Assembly: GCA_913776195.1 (NCBI GenBank)
Contig: CAJYMH010000036.1
Location: 1-51,173 of the forward strand
Length of the DNA stretch: 51,173 nt
Direction of reading: 5' to 3'
DNA from: an uncultured Caulobacter sp.
GTDB taxonomy: Bacteria > Pseudomonadota > Alphaproteobacteria > Caulobacterales > Caulobacteraceae
Position 1 is the first letter of the stretch. Each line of letters starts with the position of its first letter. This document shows, piece by piece, positions 29,435-37,466 of this stretch. Both the position numbers and the translations under genes were made by a program. The notes under the pieces are model-generated. The model made no database searches. It saw nothing but the letters and a program-made list of their open reading frames with translations, and had not been told where the DNA came from.

Positions 29435-30312
29435 GCAGCCTCTCCGAACAGCAGGTTGAGCGCGTTGGTCTTGAGGATCGGCTCTCGCACCTTGGACGAA
29501 AAGCCGGCCTCGTCGAAGGCGGCGATCCACTTGTTGGGCGCGATCAGCGGATAGTCCGAACCAAACAGGAATTTATGGCCGAGAGCGCCGTTGGCGTACT
29601 GGGCGATCTGAGGTGGAAACTTGCGCGGGCTCCAGCCCGACAGGTCGATGAAGACGTTCGGCTTGTGCAGCGCCATCGACAGGGCCTCGTCCGTCCACGG
29701 CCAGCTGGGGTGGGCCAGGACGATGCGCATGTCCGGGAAGTCCACGGCCACGTCATCGACCAAGATTGGCTGGCCGTACTTCAGGCGCACGCCCCCGCCG
29801 CCAGGCATGCCTGTTCCCATGCCGCTGTGGCCGGTGTGGAAGATGGCCGGCAGTTTGTAGTGGTTGATCACCTCGTACAGCGGCCAAGCCATCCGGTCGC
29901 CGGGATCGAAATCCTGCAGCGGCGGATGAAACTTGAACCCGCGCACCCCGAAGTCCTCGATCAGCCGGCGCGCCTCAAGGGCCCCGAGCTTGCCCTTGTG
30001 CGGGTCGATGGAGGCGAAGGCGAGCATCATGTCGCTATTGTCGGCGGCGGCCTGGGCGATCTCTTCATTGCGGATGCGCCGAATGCCGCGCCCCGCCTCC
30101 ATGTCCACAGTGAACATCACCAAGCCGATATTGGCCTCGCGGTAGTGCGCGATGGTCTCGGGGATCGTGGGGCGTCGCCGCTCGGTCTTGAAGTACTCGG
30201 TGCTGGCGTCGAGGAATTCGCCGAAGACGGGGTCTTCGGGGTCGTGACAGGAGACCTCGGCATGGACGTGAAAGTCGATCGCCAGGAGCCTTTCGAAATC
30301 GCTGCGAGCCAT
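29431..30312 (-). CDS. Amidohydrolase family 2 protein in the ferulate operon
   Basis: This 293-residue TIM-barrel protein of the amidohydrolase-2 (ACMSD-like) group has metal-site positions visible as DFHVHAE near residue 13, GFKFHPP, IFHTGHSG, LAHPSW and FGSDYP. Relatives include aromatic decarboxylases, hydratases and lactonases. It sits between the FerA-like synthetase (32-base gap) and the AAHS transporter (ATGA overlap), so it is made with ferulate enzymes, yet the standard ferulate to vanillate route needs no such step. It may decarboxylate or hydrolyse a related plant aromatic (for example a carboxylated or lactone form). It is not close to ligJ or ligI in this window. The substrate is unknown. 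Confidence 0.8.
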   Translation of the reverse strand: MARSDFERLLAIDFHVHAEVSCHDPEDPVFGEFLDASTEYFKTERRRPTIPETIAHYREANIGLVMFTVDMEAGRGIRRIRNEEIAQAAADNSDMMLAFASIDPHKGKLGALEARRLIEDFGVRGFKFHPPLQDFDPGDRMAWPLYEVINHYKLPAIFHTGHSGMGTGMPGGGGVRLKYGQPILVDDVAVDFPDMRIVLAHPSWPWTDEALSMALHKPNVFIDLSGWSPRKFPPQIAQYANGALGHKFLFGSDYPLIAPNKWIAAFDEAGFSSKVREPILKTNALNLLFGEAA

Positions 30313-30344
30313 GACGGCGTCTCCTGGCGTCGAGGGGGCGACCG

Positions 30345-32501
30345 CTAGGGCCGGTCGACCAGCATGAGGGCGTCAAGCGCCACGGCGCCCTGCCCTTTTG
30401 GATAGACGACCACCGGGTTGAGATCGATCTCCCGGATCTGCGGCGTGGACAGCAGTGCCTGCCCCACGATCTCGACCATGGCCGCGACGGCGTCCACGTC
30501 CAGCGGCGCGGAGCCTCTGAACCCGGTGAGCAACGGCGCCTGCTTGAGGCCCAGGATCGCCTCGACAATGGCTTGTCGCGTCAGGTCGGCCGCCAGCAGT
30601 TTGACGTCCTGCAGGATCTCGGCCTGCACGCCGCCGAACCCGACCAGGATGACCGGCCCCCAGTCCGGATCGTTACGCGCGCCGATGATCAGCTCAGCGC
30701 CGCGCGCCCCCATGGCTTCCACCAGCACGCCATCGAGCGATAGACCGGGACGGTGGCGCGCGATGTTGTCGTGCAGGCGCGCCCAACCGTCTGCGACCGC
30801 TTGAGCGTCTCCGAGGCCAAGGATGACGCCGCCGGCGTCGCTCTTGTGCGACAGGTTGGCGGACTGCGCCTTGAGCACCACCGGATAGCCAAGAGATGTC
30901 GCGGCGGCGACCGCCTCATCCGCCGTAGCCGCCAGACGTCCCTGTGGAAAGCTCACACCCAAGGGCGCCAGGACAGACTTGGCTTCATGCTCGGGGATCA
31001 CCCCTTCGCGGCTCGCCAGGGCCGACATGTCCACGCGCTTGCGATCCGCGGAGTCGAGGTTGCGGGCCGCATGGGCGTTGAGGCGCTTGATCGCGCGGAA
31101 GGCCCGTTCTGTGGATGGGAAGTACGCAACGCCCGCAGCGCGCAGTTCCGCCACGACGCCGTCGGGCAGGATGGCCCCTTCATCAAGGCCAGCGAAGATC
31201 ACGGGTTTCGCAGGCTTGCCCTCCCTGACCGCGCGCAGGATCGGCGGCGCCTTGATGCCGACGGTCACCGGATCGGTCTGGATGATGCCGACGACGATGG
31301 CGCCGAAGCGTTGATCGTCGAAGAGCGCCGTCAGGGTGCGATGATAGAGATCGGGCTCCACCAGCCCCTGCGCCGTCAGGTCCAGCGGATTGCTGACGCC
31401 GACGAACTCGGGCAGCGCCGCGCGCAAGGCGGGGGAATCGTCATCGCCGATGGCCGGCAGCGGCAAATCCAGATCTTCGCAAAGATCCAGGGTCAGAGCC
31501 TTGAAGGCGCCGGATTCGCCCAGAACCACCGTGCCGCCGCTCGGAGCGACCGGGCAGCGCAGGGCGATTTCGGCGATGTCGCCGAGTTCCTCGAGCGTCT
31601 CCGCCATGACCACGCCGCAGCGCTCAACAAGCGTGCGCATGACCTGATAGTCGCCGGCCATGGCGCCCGTATGGGTGGCCGCCGACTGGCGCGCGGCCGC
31701 GCTCTTGCCCGGATGGAGAAGCACGATGGTCTTCCCGGCGGCGCGAGCGGCGCGGGCCGCCGCCATGAACCGCCGCGGCTTGCGGAACTGCTCGACGATC
31801 ATGGCGATGACCCGCGTCGAAGGATCACTCACCAGATGCTCGACATAGTCCTCCACGCCGCTGGCGGCTTCGTTGCCGGTGGAGACGGAATAGGACAGAC
31901 CAAGCTCGCGGCTGGCGATGGTCACCGCCAGCACCGCCGCCATGGCGCCGCTTTGCGACACAATGGCGATCCCTTCGCGTTCACCCAGCGGCGTCGCATT
32001 AGTCTCCACAAAGGTCAGGGGTACGCCGTCGACATAGTTGACCATGCCCAGGCAATTCGGCCCCTCGATCACCATGCCGGCGGCCTGGGCGACGCGGGCG
32101 ATCTCCTGCTGCTCGGCCATGCCCGCCTCGCCGCCCTCGGCGAAGCCGGCGGAGAAAATCACGGCGGCTCCAACCTGACGCTCGGCCAAAGCCTTCACGG
32201 CGTCGAGAACGGCGGCGCGGGGAATGGCCAGAACGGCGGCGTCGACACCCGGCGGCAGGTCGGCGATGGACTTCAGGCACGGACGGCCGTCGATCTCATC
32301 GCGACGCGGATTGATCAGGTGGATGTCGCCCTTGAAGCCGTTGCGCACCAGGTTGGACAGCACCGAAGCGCCAAGCGCCCCGGGCGTGGGCGAAGCGCCG
32401 ACGATGACCACCGAGCGCGGCGACAGCAGGCGCTGGATGGAGATGGCGGCGTCCCCCGACGAGAGTGTGGAAGCGATCGGCGACAAGGGCTGGATGGTCA
32501 C
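30345..32501 (-). CDS. ferA: NDP-forming acyl-CoA synthetase, feruloyl-CoA synthetase FerA-like
   Basis: This 718-residue fusion of the ADP-forming acetyl-CoA synthetase superfamily has a CoA-binding domain at about residues 20-120 (SVVIVGASPTPGALG), a succinyl-CoA-synthetase-like domain with IVSQSGAM and the phosphohistidine motif ATHTGAMAG, and a C-terminal ATP-grasp domain from about residue 490 (GYPVVLKAQS, SHKSDAGGV, LVEAMG). As I recall, SYK-6 FerA belongs to this class and not the AMP-forming class. The predicted reaction is ferulate + CoA + ATP to feruloyl-CoA. The start codon is GTG, six bases after the ferB stop. Position beside FerB and vanillin dehydrogenase supports the call. Confidence 0.85.
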   Translation of the reverse strand: MTIQPLSPIASTLSSGDAAISIQRLLSPRSVVIVGASPTPGALGASVLSNLVRNGFKGDIHLINPRRDEIDGRPCLKSIADLPPGVDAAVLAIPRAAVLDAVKALAERQVGAAVIFSAGFAEGGEAGMAEQQEIARVAQAAGMVIEGPNCLGMVNYVDGVPLTFVETNATPLGEREGIAIVSQSGAMAAVLAVTIASRELGLSYSVSTGNEAASGVEDYVEHLVSDPSTRVIAMIVEQFRKPRRFMAAARAARAAGKTIVLLHPGKSAAARQSAATHTGAMAGDYQVMRTLVERCGVVMAETLEELGDIAEIALRCPVAPSGGTVVLGESGAFKALTLDLCEDLDLPLPAIGDDDSPALRAALPEFVGVSNPLDLTAQGLVEPDLYHRTLTALFDDQRFGAIVVGIIQTDPVTVGIKAPPILRAVREGKPAKPVIFAGLDEGAILPDGVVAELRAAGVAYFPSTERAFRAIKRLNAHAARNLDSADRKRVDMSALASREGVIPEHEAKSVLAPLGVSFPQGRLAATADEAVAAATSLGYPVVLKAQSANLSHKSDAGGVILGLGDAQAVADGWARLHDNIARHRPGLSLDGVLVEAMGARGAELIIGARNDPDWGPVILVGFGGVQAEILQDVKLLAADLTRQAIVEAILGLKQAPLLTGFRGSAPLDVDAVAAMVEIVGQALLSTPQIREIDLNPVVVYPKGQGAVALDALMLVDRP

Positions 32502-32507
32502 GGTCGA

Positions 32508-33347
32508 TCAGGCCTTCTGGCGGGACTTGTCATAGGCGCCGAGACCCGGCTTGTAGGTCTTGTCGTCGATGAACTGCTTGATGCCTTCCTTGCGGCCGTC
32601 GTTGTCGTAGCTGTTGGCCGCCTCCTGAGCACGGATGAGGAAGTCCTCGGCGTTGTCGTAGGTCATCTCGCGCACCCGGCGCACGGCGTCCTTGGTCGCC
32701 TTCAGCGCCACCGGGTTCTTGGCCAGAAGGACCTTGGCCACCTCGGCCACGCGGGCCTCCAGTTTGTCCAGCGGCAGAGCCTCGTTGACCAGGCCCCATT
32801 CGGCGGCGGTCTTGCCGTCGACGTTTTCGCCCATCATGGCGTGGTACATGGCGCGACGGAACGACAGGAGCTCCGCGGCGACCTTCGAGGCGCCACCGCC
32901 AGGCAGGATGCCCCAGTTGATCTCGCTGAGACCGAACTGAGCCTCCTCGGCCGCGAAGGCGAGGTCGCAGGCGAACAGCGGGCCGTAGCCGCCGCCGAAG
33001 CACCAGCCGTTGACCATGGCGATCGTCGGCTTCTGGTACCAGCGCAGACGACGCCACCAGCCGTAGCTCTCGCGCTGGGCCTGACGCACGCCGCCCAGGC
33101 CTTGAGCCTCGGTGTCGCGGAAGTACTCCTTCAGGTCCATACCCGCCGACCAAGCGGAGCCCTCGCCGCTCAGCACCAAGACGCCGACGTCCTCGCGGTA
33201 CTCCAGCTCATCAAGCACGCGCATCATCTGCCGATTGAGCTTGGGGCTCATGCAGTTGCGCTTTTCGGGGCGGTTGAACTTCACCCACGCCACGCCGTCC
33301 TTGACGACAAAGGCGACGGTGTCTTGCTCGCTACGTTCAGTGGTCAT
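32508..33347 (-). CDS. ferB: Hydroxycinnamoyl-CoA hydratase-lyase, FerB-like
   Basis: This 279-residue crotonase-fold enzyme is predicted to hydrate feruloyl-CoA and cleave it to vanillin and acetyl-CoA. It aligns well with Pseudomonas HCHL: AGMDLKEYF places M70 and Y75, VNGWCFGGG places the oxyanion glycine G120, and FGLSEINWGI places the acid E142 (HCHL E143). The C-terminal IKQFIDDKTYKPGL is also shared. One expected residue differs: HCHL Tyr239, which I recall helps hold the phenol hydroxyl, is Ile238 here. AGGA precedes the ATG. It lies 63 bases after vdh and six before ferA, giving a CoA-dependent, non-beta-oxidative ferulate route. Confidence 0.88.
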   Translation of the reverse strand: MTTERSEQDTVAFVVKDGVAWVKFNRPEKRNCMSPKLNRQMMRVLDELEYREDVGVLVLSGEGSAWSAGMDLKEYFRDTEAQGLGGVRQAQRESYGWWRRLRWYQKPTIAMVNGWCFGGGYGPLFACDLAFAAEEAQFGLSEINWGILPGGGASKVAAELLSFRRAMYHAMMGENVDGKTAAEWGLVNEALPLDKLEARVAEVAKVLLAKNPVALKATKDAVRRVREMTYDNAEDFLIRAQEAANSYDNDGRKEGIKQFIDDKTYKPGLGAYDKSRQKA

Positions 33348-33410
33348 GCTCAGTCCTTATGGGGCGGCGAGGAGGTGCGCCTGACACGTCAGGCCGCCCC
33401 GTCTCGATGA

Positions 33411-34862
33411 TTAGATGGGGTAGTGGCCGGGCTGGGTCTCGATCGTGATCCAGCGCAGCTCGGTGAAGGATTCGATGCCGGCGCGGCCGCCGAAACGGCC
33501 GTAGCCGGAAGCCTTGACGCCGCCGAACGGCATCTGCGCCTCGTCATGCACCGTGGGGCCGTTCACATGGCAGATGCCCGACTTGATCTGGCGGGCGACG
33601 CGAAGGCCGCGAGCGGTGTCCCGGGTGAAGACCGCGGCCGACAGGCCGTATTCGGTGTCGTTAGCTAGGGCGACGGCGTGCGCCTCGTCCCGGGCGCGGA
33701 TAACGCCCACGACGGGACCGAAGCTTTCGTCGCGGAACAGCTTCATGGACGGAGTGACCTTGTCGATCACGGTGGCGGGCATCAGCACGCCGTCGGCGCG
33801 GCCGCCATTGACCTGCACGGCGCCGTTAGCGACCGCGTCGGCGACCAGGCTTTCGACGTGGGCGACGGTTTTTGCGTCGACGACGGCGCCCAACGGGGTC
33901 TTGCCCTCGCGCGGATCGCCCACCGCCATGGTGGCGACCTTGGCCTTGAACTTCTCGACAAAGGCCTCGGCCACCGCCTCGACGACGATGATCCGCTCGG
34001 TCGACATGCAGATCTGGCCCTGGGTCATGAAGGCGCCGAAGGCCGCGGCCTTGACCGCTTCGTCCAAGTCGGCGTCCTCGAGGACGATCATCGGCGCCTT
34101 GCCGCCCAGCTCCAGAAGCACAGGCTTGAGGTGCTCAGCGGCGCGCTTGGCGATAATGCGGCCAACCGCCGTGGAGCCGGTGAAGTTGATACGTCGCACG
34201 GCCTCATGGTCGATCAGGGCGCCGACAACGTCAGCGGCGTCCTTGGGCGCATTGGTCACCAGATTGACGACCCCGTCGCCAAGGCCCGCCTCAGCGAACG
34301 CTTCGATGATCAGGGCATGGGTGCGAGGGCACTGTTCGGACGCCTTGAGCACCACCGTGTTGCCGCACGCCAACGGCATGGCCACGGCGCGCACGCCCAG
34401 GATGATCGGCGCGTTCCACGGCGCGATGCCGACAATGACCCCCACCGGCTCGCGCACGGCCATGGCGATGCAGCCGGGCTTGTCCGAGGGGATCACCTCC
34501 CCACCAATCTGGGTGGTCATGGCGGCGGCTTCACGAATAATCCCGGCCGCCAGCATCAGGTTGAAGCGCGCCCACCCTTCGGTGGCGCCGATCTCGTGCA
34601 TCATGGCCTGGACGAACGCGTCCGCGCGAGATTCCAGAGCGCTGGCGGCGACCATCAGCTTGGCCCGTCGTGCATTAGGTCCTAGCGCGGACCAGGCCGG
34701 GAATGCGGCGGCTGCGGCGGCTGCCGCTGCGGCGGCGTCTTCGGCCGTGCCGGCGACCGCGCGGGTGGCCACCTCGCCGGTGATCGGATTGACGCGGTCG
34801 AAGCTGGCCGATCCTTCACGAGATTGGCCGCCGATGAAGAGGCTGACATTCGATTGCGTCAC
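33411..34862 (-). CDS. ligV: Vanillin dehydrogenase (aldehyde dehydrogenase family)
   Basis: This 483-residue NAD(P)+-dependent aldehyde dehydrogenase is predicted to oxidise vanillin to vanillate. Family motifs are in order: GIAPWNAP, the nucleotide motif FTGSTAVGR, the general base in LELGGKAP, the catalytic cysteine in GQICMSTERI, and FGPVVGV. The sequence is of the salicylaldehyde/vanillin dehydrogenase subgroup and close in length to SYK-6 LigV (480). I chose GTG at 34862, six bases after GGGAG; a longer ATG frame to 34907 would run through the likely promoter. It is the first gene of the leftward ferulate operon and its product goes to VanAB. Other aromatic aldehydes could also be accepted. 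Confidence 0.88.
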   Translation of the reverse strand: MTQSNVSLFIGGQSREGSASFDRVNPITGEVATRAVAGTAEDAAAAAAAAAAAFPAWSALGPNARRAKLMVAASALESRADAFVQAMMHEIGATEGWARFNLMLAAGIIREAAAMTTQIGGEVIPSDKPGCIAMAVREPVGVIVGIAPWNAPIILGVRAVAMPLACGNTVVLKASEQCPRTHALIIEAFAEAGLGDGVVNLVTNAPKDAADVVGALIDHEAVRRINFTGSTAVGRIIAKRAAEHLKPVLLELGGKAPMIVLEDADLDEAVKAAAFGAFMTQGQICMSTERIIVVEAVAEAFVEKFKAKVATMAVGDPREGKTPLGAVVDAKTVAHVESLVADAVANGAVQVNGGRADGVLMPATVIDKVTPSMKLFRDESFGPVVGVIRARDEAHAVALANDTEYGLSAAVFTRDTARGLRVARQIKSGICHVNGPTVHDEAQMPFGGVKASGYGRFGGRAGIESFTELRWITIETQPGHYPI

Positions 34863-34874
34863 GTCTGTCTCCCT

Positions 34875-34901
34875 TTGATTAATTGTTATGATGCATATCA
34901 A
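34875..34901 (-). promoter_or_regulatory. Candidate operator upstream of the ferulate operon
   Basis: TTGAT (34875-34879) and ATCAA (34897-34901) form inverted arms around an AT-rich core containing ATGATGCATAT. The site lies 12 bases before the GTG of vdh, a position suited to repression. The ATGCAT core resembles the GATGCA arms near the MarR gene at 27 kb, which suggests a MarR-type regulator (FerC-like). Confidence 0.45.
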
Positions 34902-34973
34902 TCCCATCCGAGGTCCGCAAGCGTCGTGCTCAGGGAGCGGGCAGGAAATCGCGCGTCACGAGGACGCAAGGCC

Positions 34974-35000
34974 GGCGGAGCCCGACAACCAGGCTCCGCC
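34974..35000 (-). terminator. Hairpin after the TonB receptor gene
   Basis: This is a perfect 9-bp stem (GGCGGAGCC with its complement) with a 9-base loop, just past the leftward receptor stop and before the vdh promoter. No T run follows on the minus strand, so it is a weak or Rho-assisted terminator. Confidence 0.5.
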
Positions 35001-35007
35001 GCCGAGA

Positions 35008-37323
35008 TCAGAACTTCAGGCGAGCCTCGACGAAGATCTGACGGGGCGCGCTGGGAATCTCCACCTTGCTGCCGGTGGGGGCCAGGGTCGCCTGATAGAT
35101 GTTGTAGCGGGTGTCGCCGAGGTTGGTCCCCTGCACCGCCAGCTCCAGCCCCTCGAAGGCGGCCGGCTCCCAGGCGAGGCGCGCGTTCACCAGGGTGTAG
35201 CTGTCCTGATACGACGTCGGGTCAGCTGCGGTGAGGAACATGTCGCCCTTGTAGGAGACATCCGCGCGCACGGTGATGTCGCCGATGGCCGGGTGGAACT
35301 GGTACTGGGCGCCGCCCGTGATCGACCAATCGGGAATCTGCGGCACACGGTCATTCAGCTTGAAGCCGCTGGTCAGCGCGCCCGGCGCCAGTTCGTCGAA
35401 CTTGGCGTCCACGTAGCCGACATTGAGGTTCAGATTCAGGTCGGCGGTCGGACGCGCGACGAATTCAGCCTCGAAGCCCTGGATCTTGGAGCTGCCGGCG
35501 TTGCGGGTGGTGCGCAGGTTGGCGTTGGTGACCGGATCAACTGATTGCACTGTCAGCTGGATTTGGTCGTACTGGCTTTGGAAGACAGCCAGGTTGGCGG
35601 TCAGGCGGCGGTTGAACCAGTCGGTTTTCAGACCCAGTTCGTAGGCCGCCAGTTCTTCCGGCTCGTACTGAGGCGTGGGCACCAGCGCGTTGTTTGAGGC
35701 GCCGAAGCCCCCGCTCTTGAAGCCTTCCGAATAGGAGGCGTAGGCCAGGATGTTGTCGGCCGGACGCCAGTCTAGGCCGATACGCGGAGAGAAGCTGTCC
35801 CATTCGGCGCTGGCGCGGCTGAACGGCACCTGGCTAACGCCGCGCTGGGTGAAGAACACCGAATAGGCGTAGTCTTTCTTGTCCTTGTTCAGGCGACCGC
35901 CCAGCGTCAGGTCGAGCTTGTCGGTGAACGACCATGTGGCCTGACCGTAGGCCGCGTAGCTTTCTGCGTTCATGTAGAAATAGGTCAGGGTGTCGCCCGC
36001 GTCGGCGGGCGTGCGCAACGCCACGGGGATGTTCTCCCAGATCCCATGGAAGCTCTCGGTGTAGAGCACCGAGCTGCCCCGCTCCTTGAAAGCATACAGA
36101 CCGACAATGAAGCTCAGCCGATCGTCGAACGCCCGTCCGGACAGCTGGAACTCCTGGCTGTACTGGTGCTGGTTGAGCTTGGTCTGCGAAGTCTGGAGCG
36201 AGAACGGGGTGTGATCCCCGTCGACGCCGATCTCCGCAGAAATGGTGCGCCCCGACGTGATCGACTTGAAGTTCAGGTTCTCGCCCAGACGCTGCTCGAT
36301 CACCAAGGAGGCGCCGCCGATCTGGCTGTCGTCATAGTTGGGCTGACGGTCATAGGTCTGATCGACGTCGTTCGACACCCAACGGGCGTCGACGATGGTT
36401 CCAGGGGCCAGACCGAGACGGGCGGCTTCTGGCGCGGCGGCGTATTGGTTGAACCGCGCCATCTTGGCGATCGTGGCGCCGGTCGGCGCGAAGCCGGTGA
36501 TGCGGCCCAGCGGCGGATGCTGGTTCTGTTCGGTGAAGTCGGCGTTCAAGCTGACCGTGGTATCGGCCGTAGGCGTCCAAAGAAGCGCGCCGCGAAGGAT
36601 GAACCGCTTCTCGTCCGACAGCGGCGCGCCATCGAGGGTCTGCTCGCCCCAGCCGTCCGAGGTCAGGTAGGAGGCGGTAAGCTTGCCCCCCAAGGCGCCG
36701 TCGATCAGCGGGCCATTGATGCTGGCGATGTAGTCCCGACGGCCATACTCGCCCAGACGCGTCTTCAACAAACCGCCCACTTCGCCGCTGACGCGCGGCC
36801 GGGTGGTCACCACATTGATCGCGCCGCCGATCGTGTTGCGGCCGAACAACGTGCCTTGCGGACCACGCAGGACCTCGACGCGCTCGATGTCCTCAAGCGA
36901 CAGAAGGCCGCCTACCGAGCGGGCCAGATAGACGTCGTCCACATAGACGCCGACGCCCGGGTCGGTGGGGAATTGGAAGTCGCCAGTGCCGACGCCGCGG
37001 ATGTAGGCGGCGAACGCCGAGCCGCCGCCGGCCGGACGGTTGGTCTGGTGGATCTCCAGGTTCGGCGCGAAGTTGGTCATCTGGCCCAGATTGGTGACGC
37101 CGCGCTCCACAAGCGCTTCCGTGCCGAGGGCGGTGATGGAGACGGGCGTGTCCTGCAGGCGCGTCTCACGACGCTGCGCGGTGACGACGATTTCCTCGAT
37201 GCCGTTGAAGGCTTCTGACGGCGCGGCTTCCTGCGCCTGAACCGACGTGGCGGCCAAGGCGGTCACGCCTGCGGTGGCGAGCAGAAATGCGCGCGCACGT
37301 GTGATCTTGGTGGTGTTGGACAA
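35008..37323 (-). CDS. TonB-dependent receptor upstream of the ferulate operon
   Basis: This 771-residue outer membrane receptor has a signal peptide ending ATSVQAQ (about residue 31), a TonB box region IEEIVVTAQRRET, a plug with IRGVGTGDFQFPTDPGVGVY and VEVLRGPQGTLFGRNTIGGA, and a barrel ending FVEARLKF with terminal Phe. The longer ATG frame is unlikely, because its starts overlap the predicted promoter (-10 at 37400-37405). A TTG at 37323 has AGGGAG six bases upstream and starts the signal peptide directly, so I chose it. The ligand may be a hydroxycinnamate or its ester, as the gene lies between the ferulate operon and an MFS transporter. It shares its promoter element with the capA operon and the tannase-linked receptor. 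Confidence 0.88.
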   Translation of the reverse strand: MSNTTKITRARAFLLATAGVTALAATSVQAQEAAPSEAFNGIEEIVVTAQRRETRLQDTPVSITALGTEALVERGVTNLGQMTNFAPNLEIHQTNRPAGGGSAFAAYIRGVGTGDFQFPTDPGVGVYVDDVYLARSVGGLLSLEDIERVEVLRGPQGTLFGRNTIGGAINVVTTRPRVSGEVGGLLKTRLGEYGRRDYIASINGPLIDGALGGKLTASYLTSDGWGEQTLDGAPLSDEKRFILRGALLWTPTADTTVSLNADFTEQNQHPPLGRITGFAPTGATIAKMARFNQYAAAPEAARLGLAPGTIVDARWVSNDVDQTYDRQPNYDDSQIGGASLVIEQRLGENLNFKSITSGRTISAEIGVDGDHTPFSLQTSQTKLNQHQYSQEFQLSGRAFDDRLSFIVGLYAFKERGSSVLYTESFHGIWENIPVALRTPADAGDTLTYFYMNAESYAAYGQATWSFTDKLDLTLGGRLNKDKKDYAYSVFFTQRGVSQVPFSRASAEWDSFSPRIGLDWRPADNILAYASYSEGFKSGGFGASNNALVPTPQYEPEELAAYELGLKTDWFNRRLTANLAVFQSQYDQIQLTVQSVDPVTNANLRTTRNAGSSKIQGFEAEFVARPTADLNLNLNVGYVDAKFDELAPGALTSGFKLNDRVPQIPDWSITGGAQYQFHPAIGDITVRADVSYKGDMFLTAADPTSYQDSYTLVNARLAWEPAAFEGLELAVQGTNLGDTRYNIYQATLAPTGSKVEIPSAPRQIFVEARLKF

Positions 37324-37399
37324 GGCCGTCTCCCTGATGTTCCCCCCGCCTTCAGGCGGTATGACGCGAGCCTTGATGGCTCCATTTTTGATATGAATC

Positions 37400-37428
37400 A
37401 TACTGTTTGTAATGCAAACGATTGTCAA
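37400..37428 (-). promoter_or_regulatory. Sigma-70-like promoter with ACAAACAGT element (TonB receptor, 35 kb)
   Basis: On the minus strand, -35 TTGACA (37428-37423) and -10 CAGTAT (37405-37400) are 17 bases apart. The spacer contains GTTTG and CAAAC as inverted arms. The overlapping ACAAACAGTAT is identical to that of the promoter at 41440-41468, and the two sites also share TTGACAAT and a downstream TTCATA. Transcription would start near 37393. Confidence 0.7.
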
Positions 37429-37466
37429 TTAGTCCGACTGAGCCGCGGAGTTGGCGAGCGTGACCT

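Noticed and set aside
37324..37428. ATG starts that lengthen the 35 kb TonB receptor by up to 35 residues
   Set aside because: These ATGs overlap or precede the predicted -10 element and would spoil the signal peptide; the TTG at 37323 has a good ribosome-binding site.
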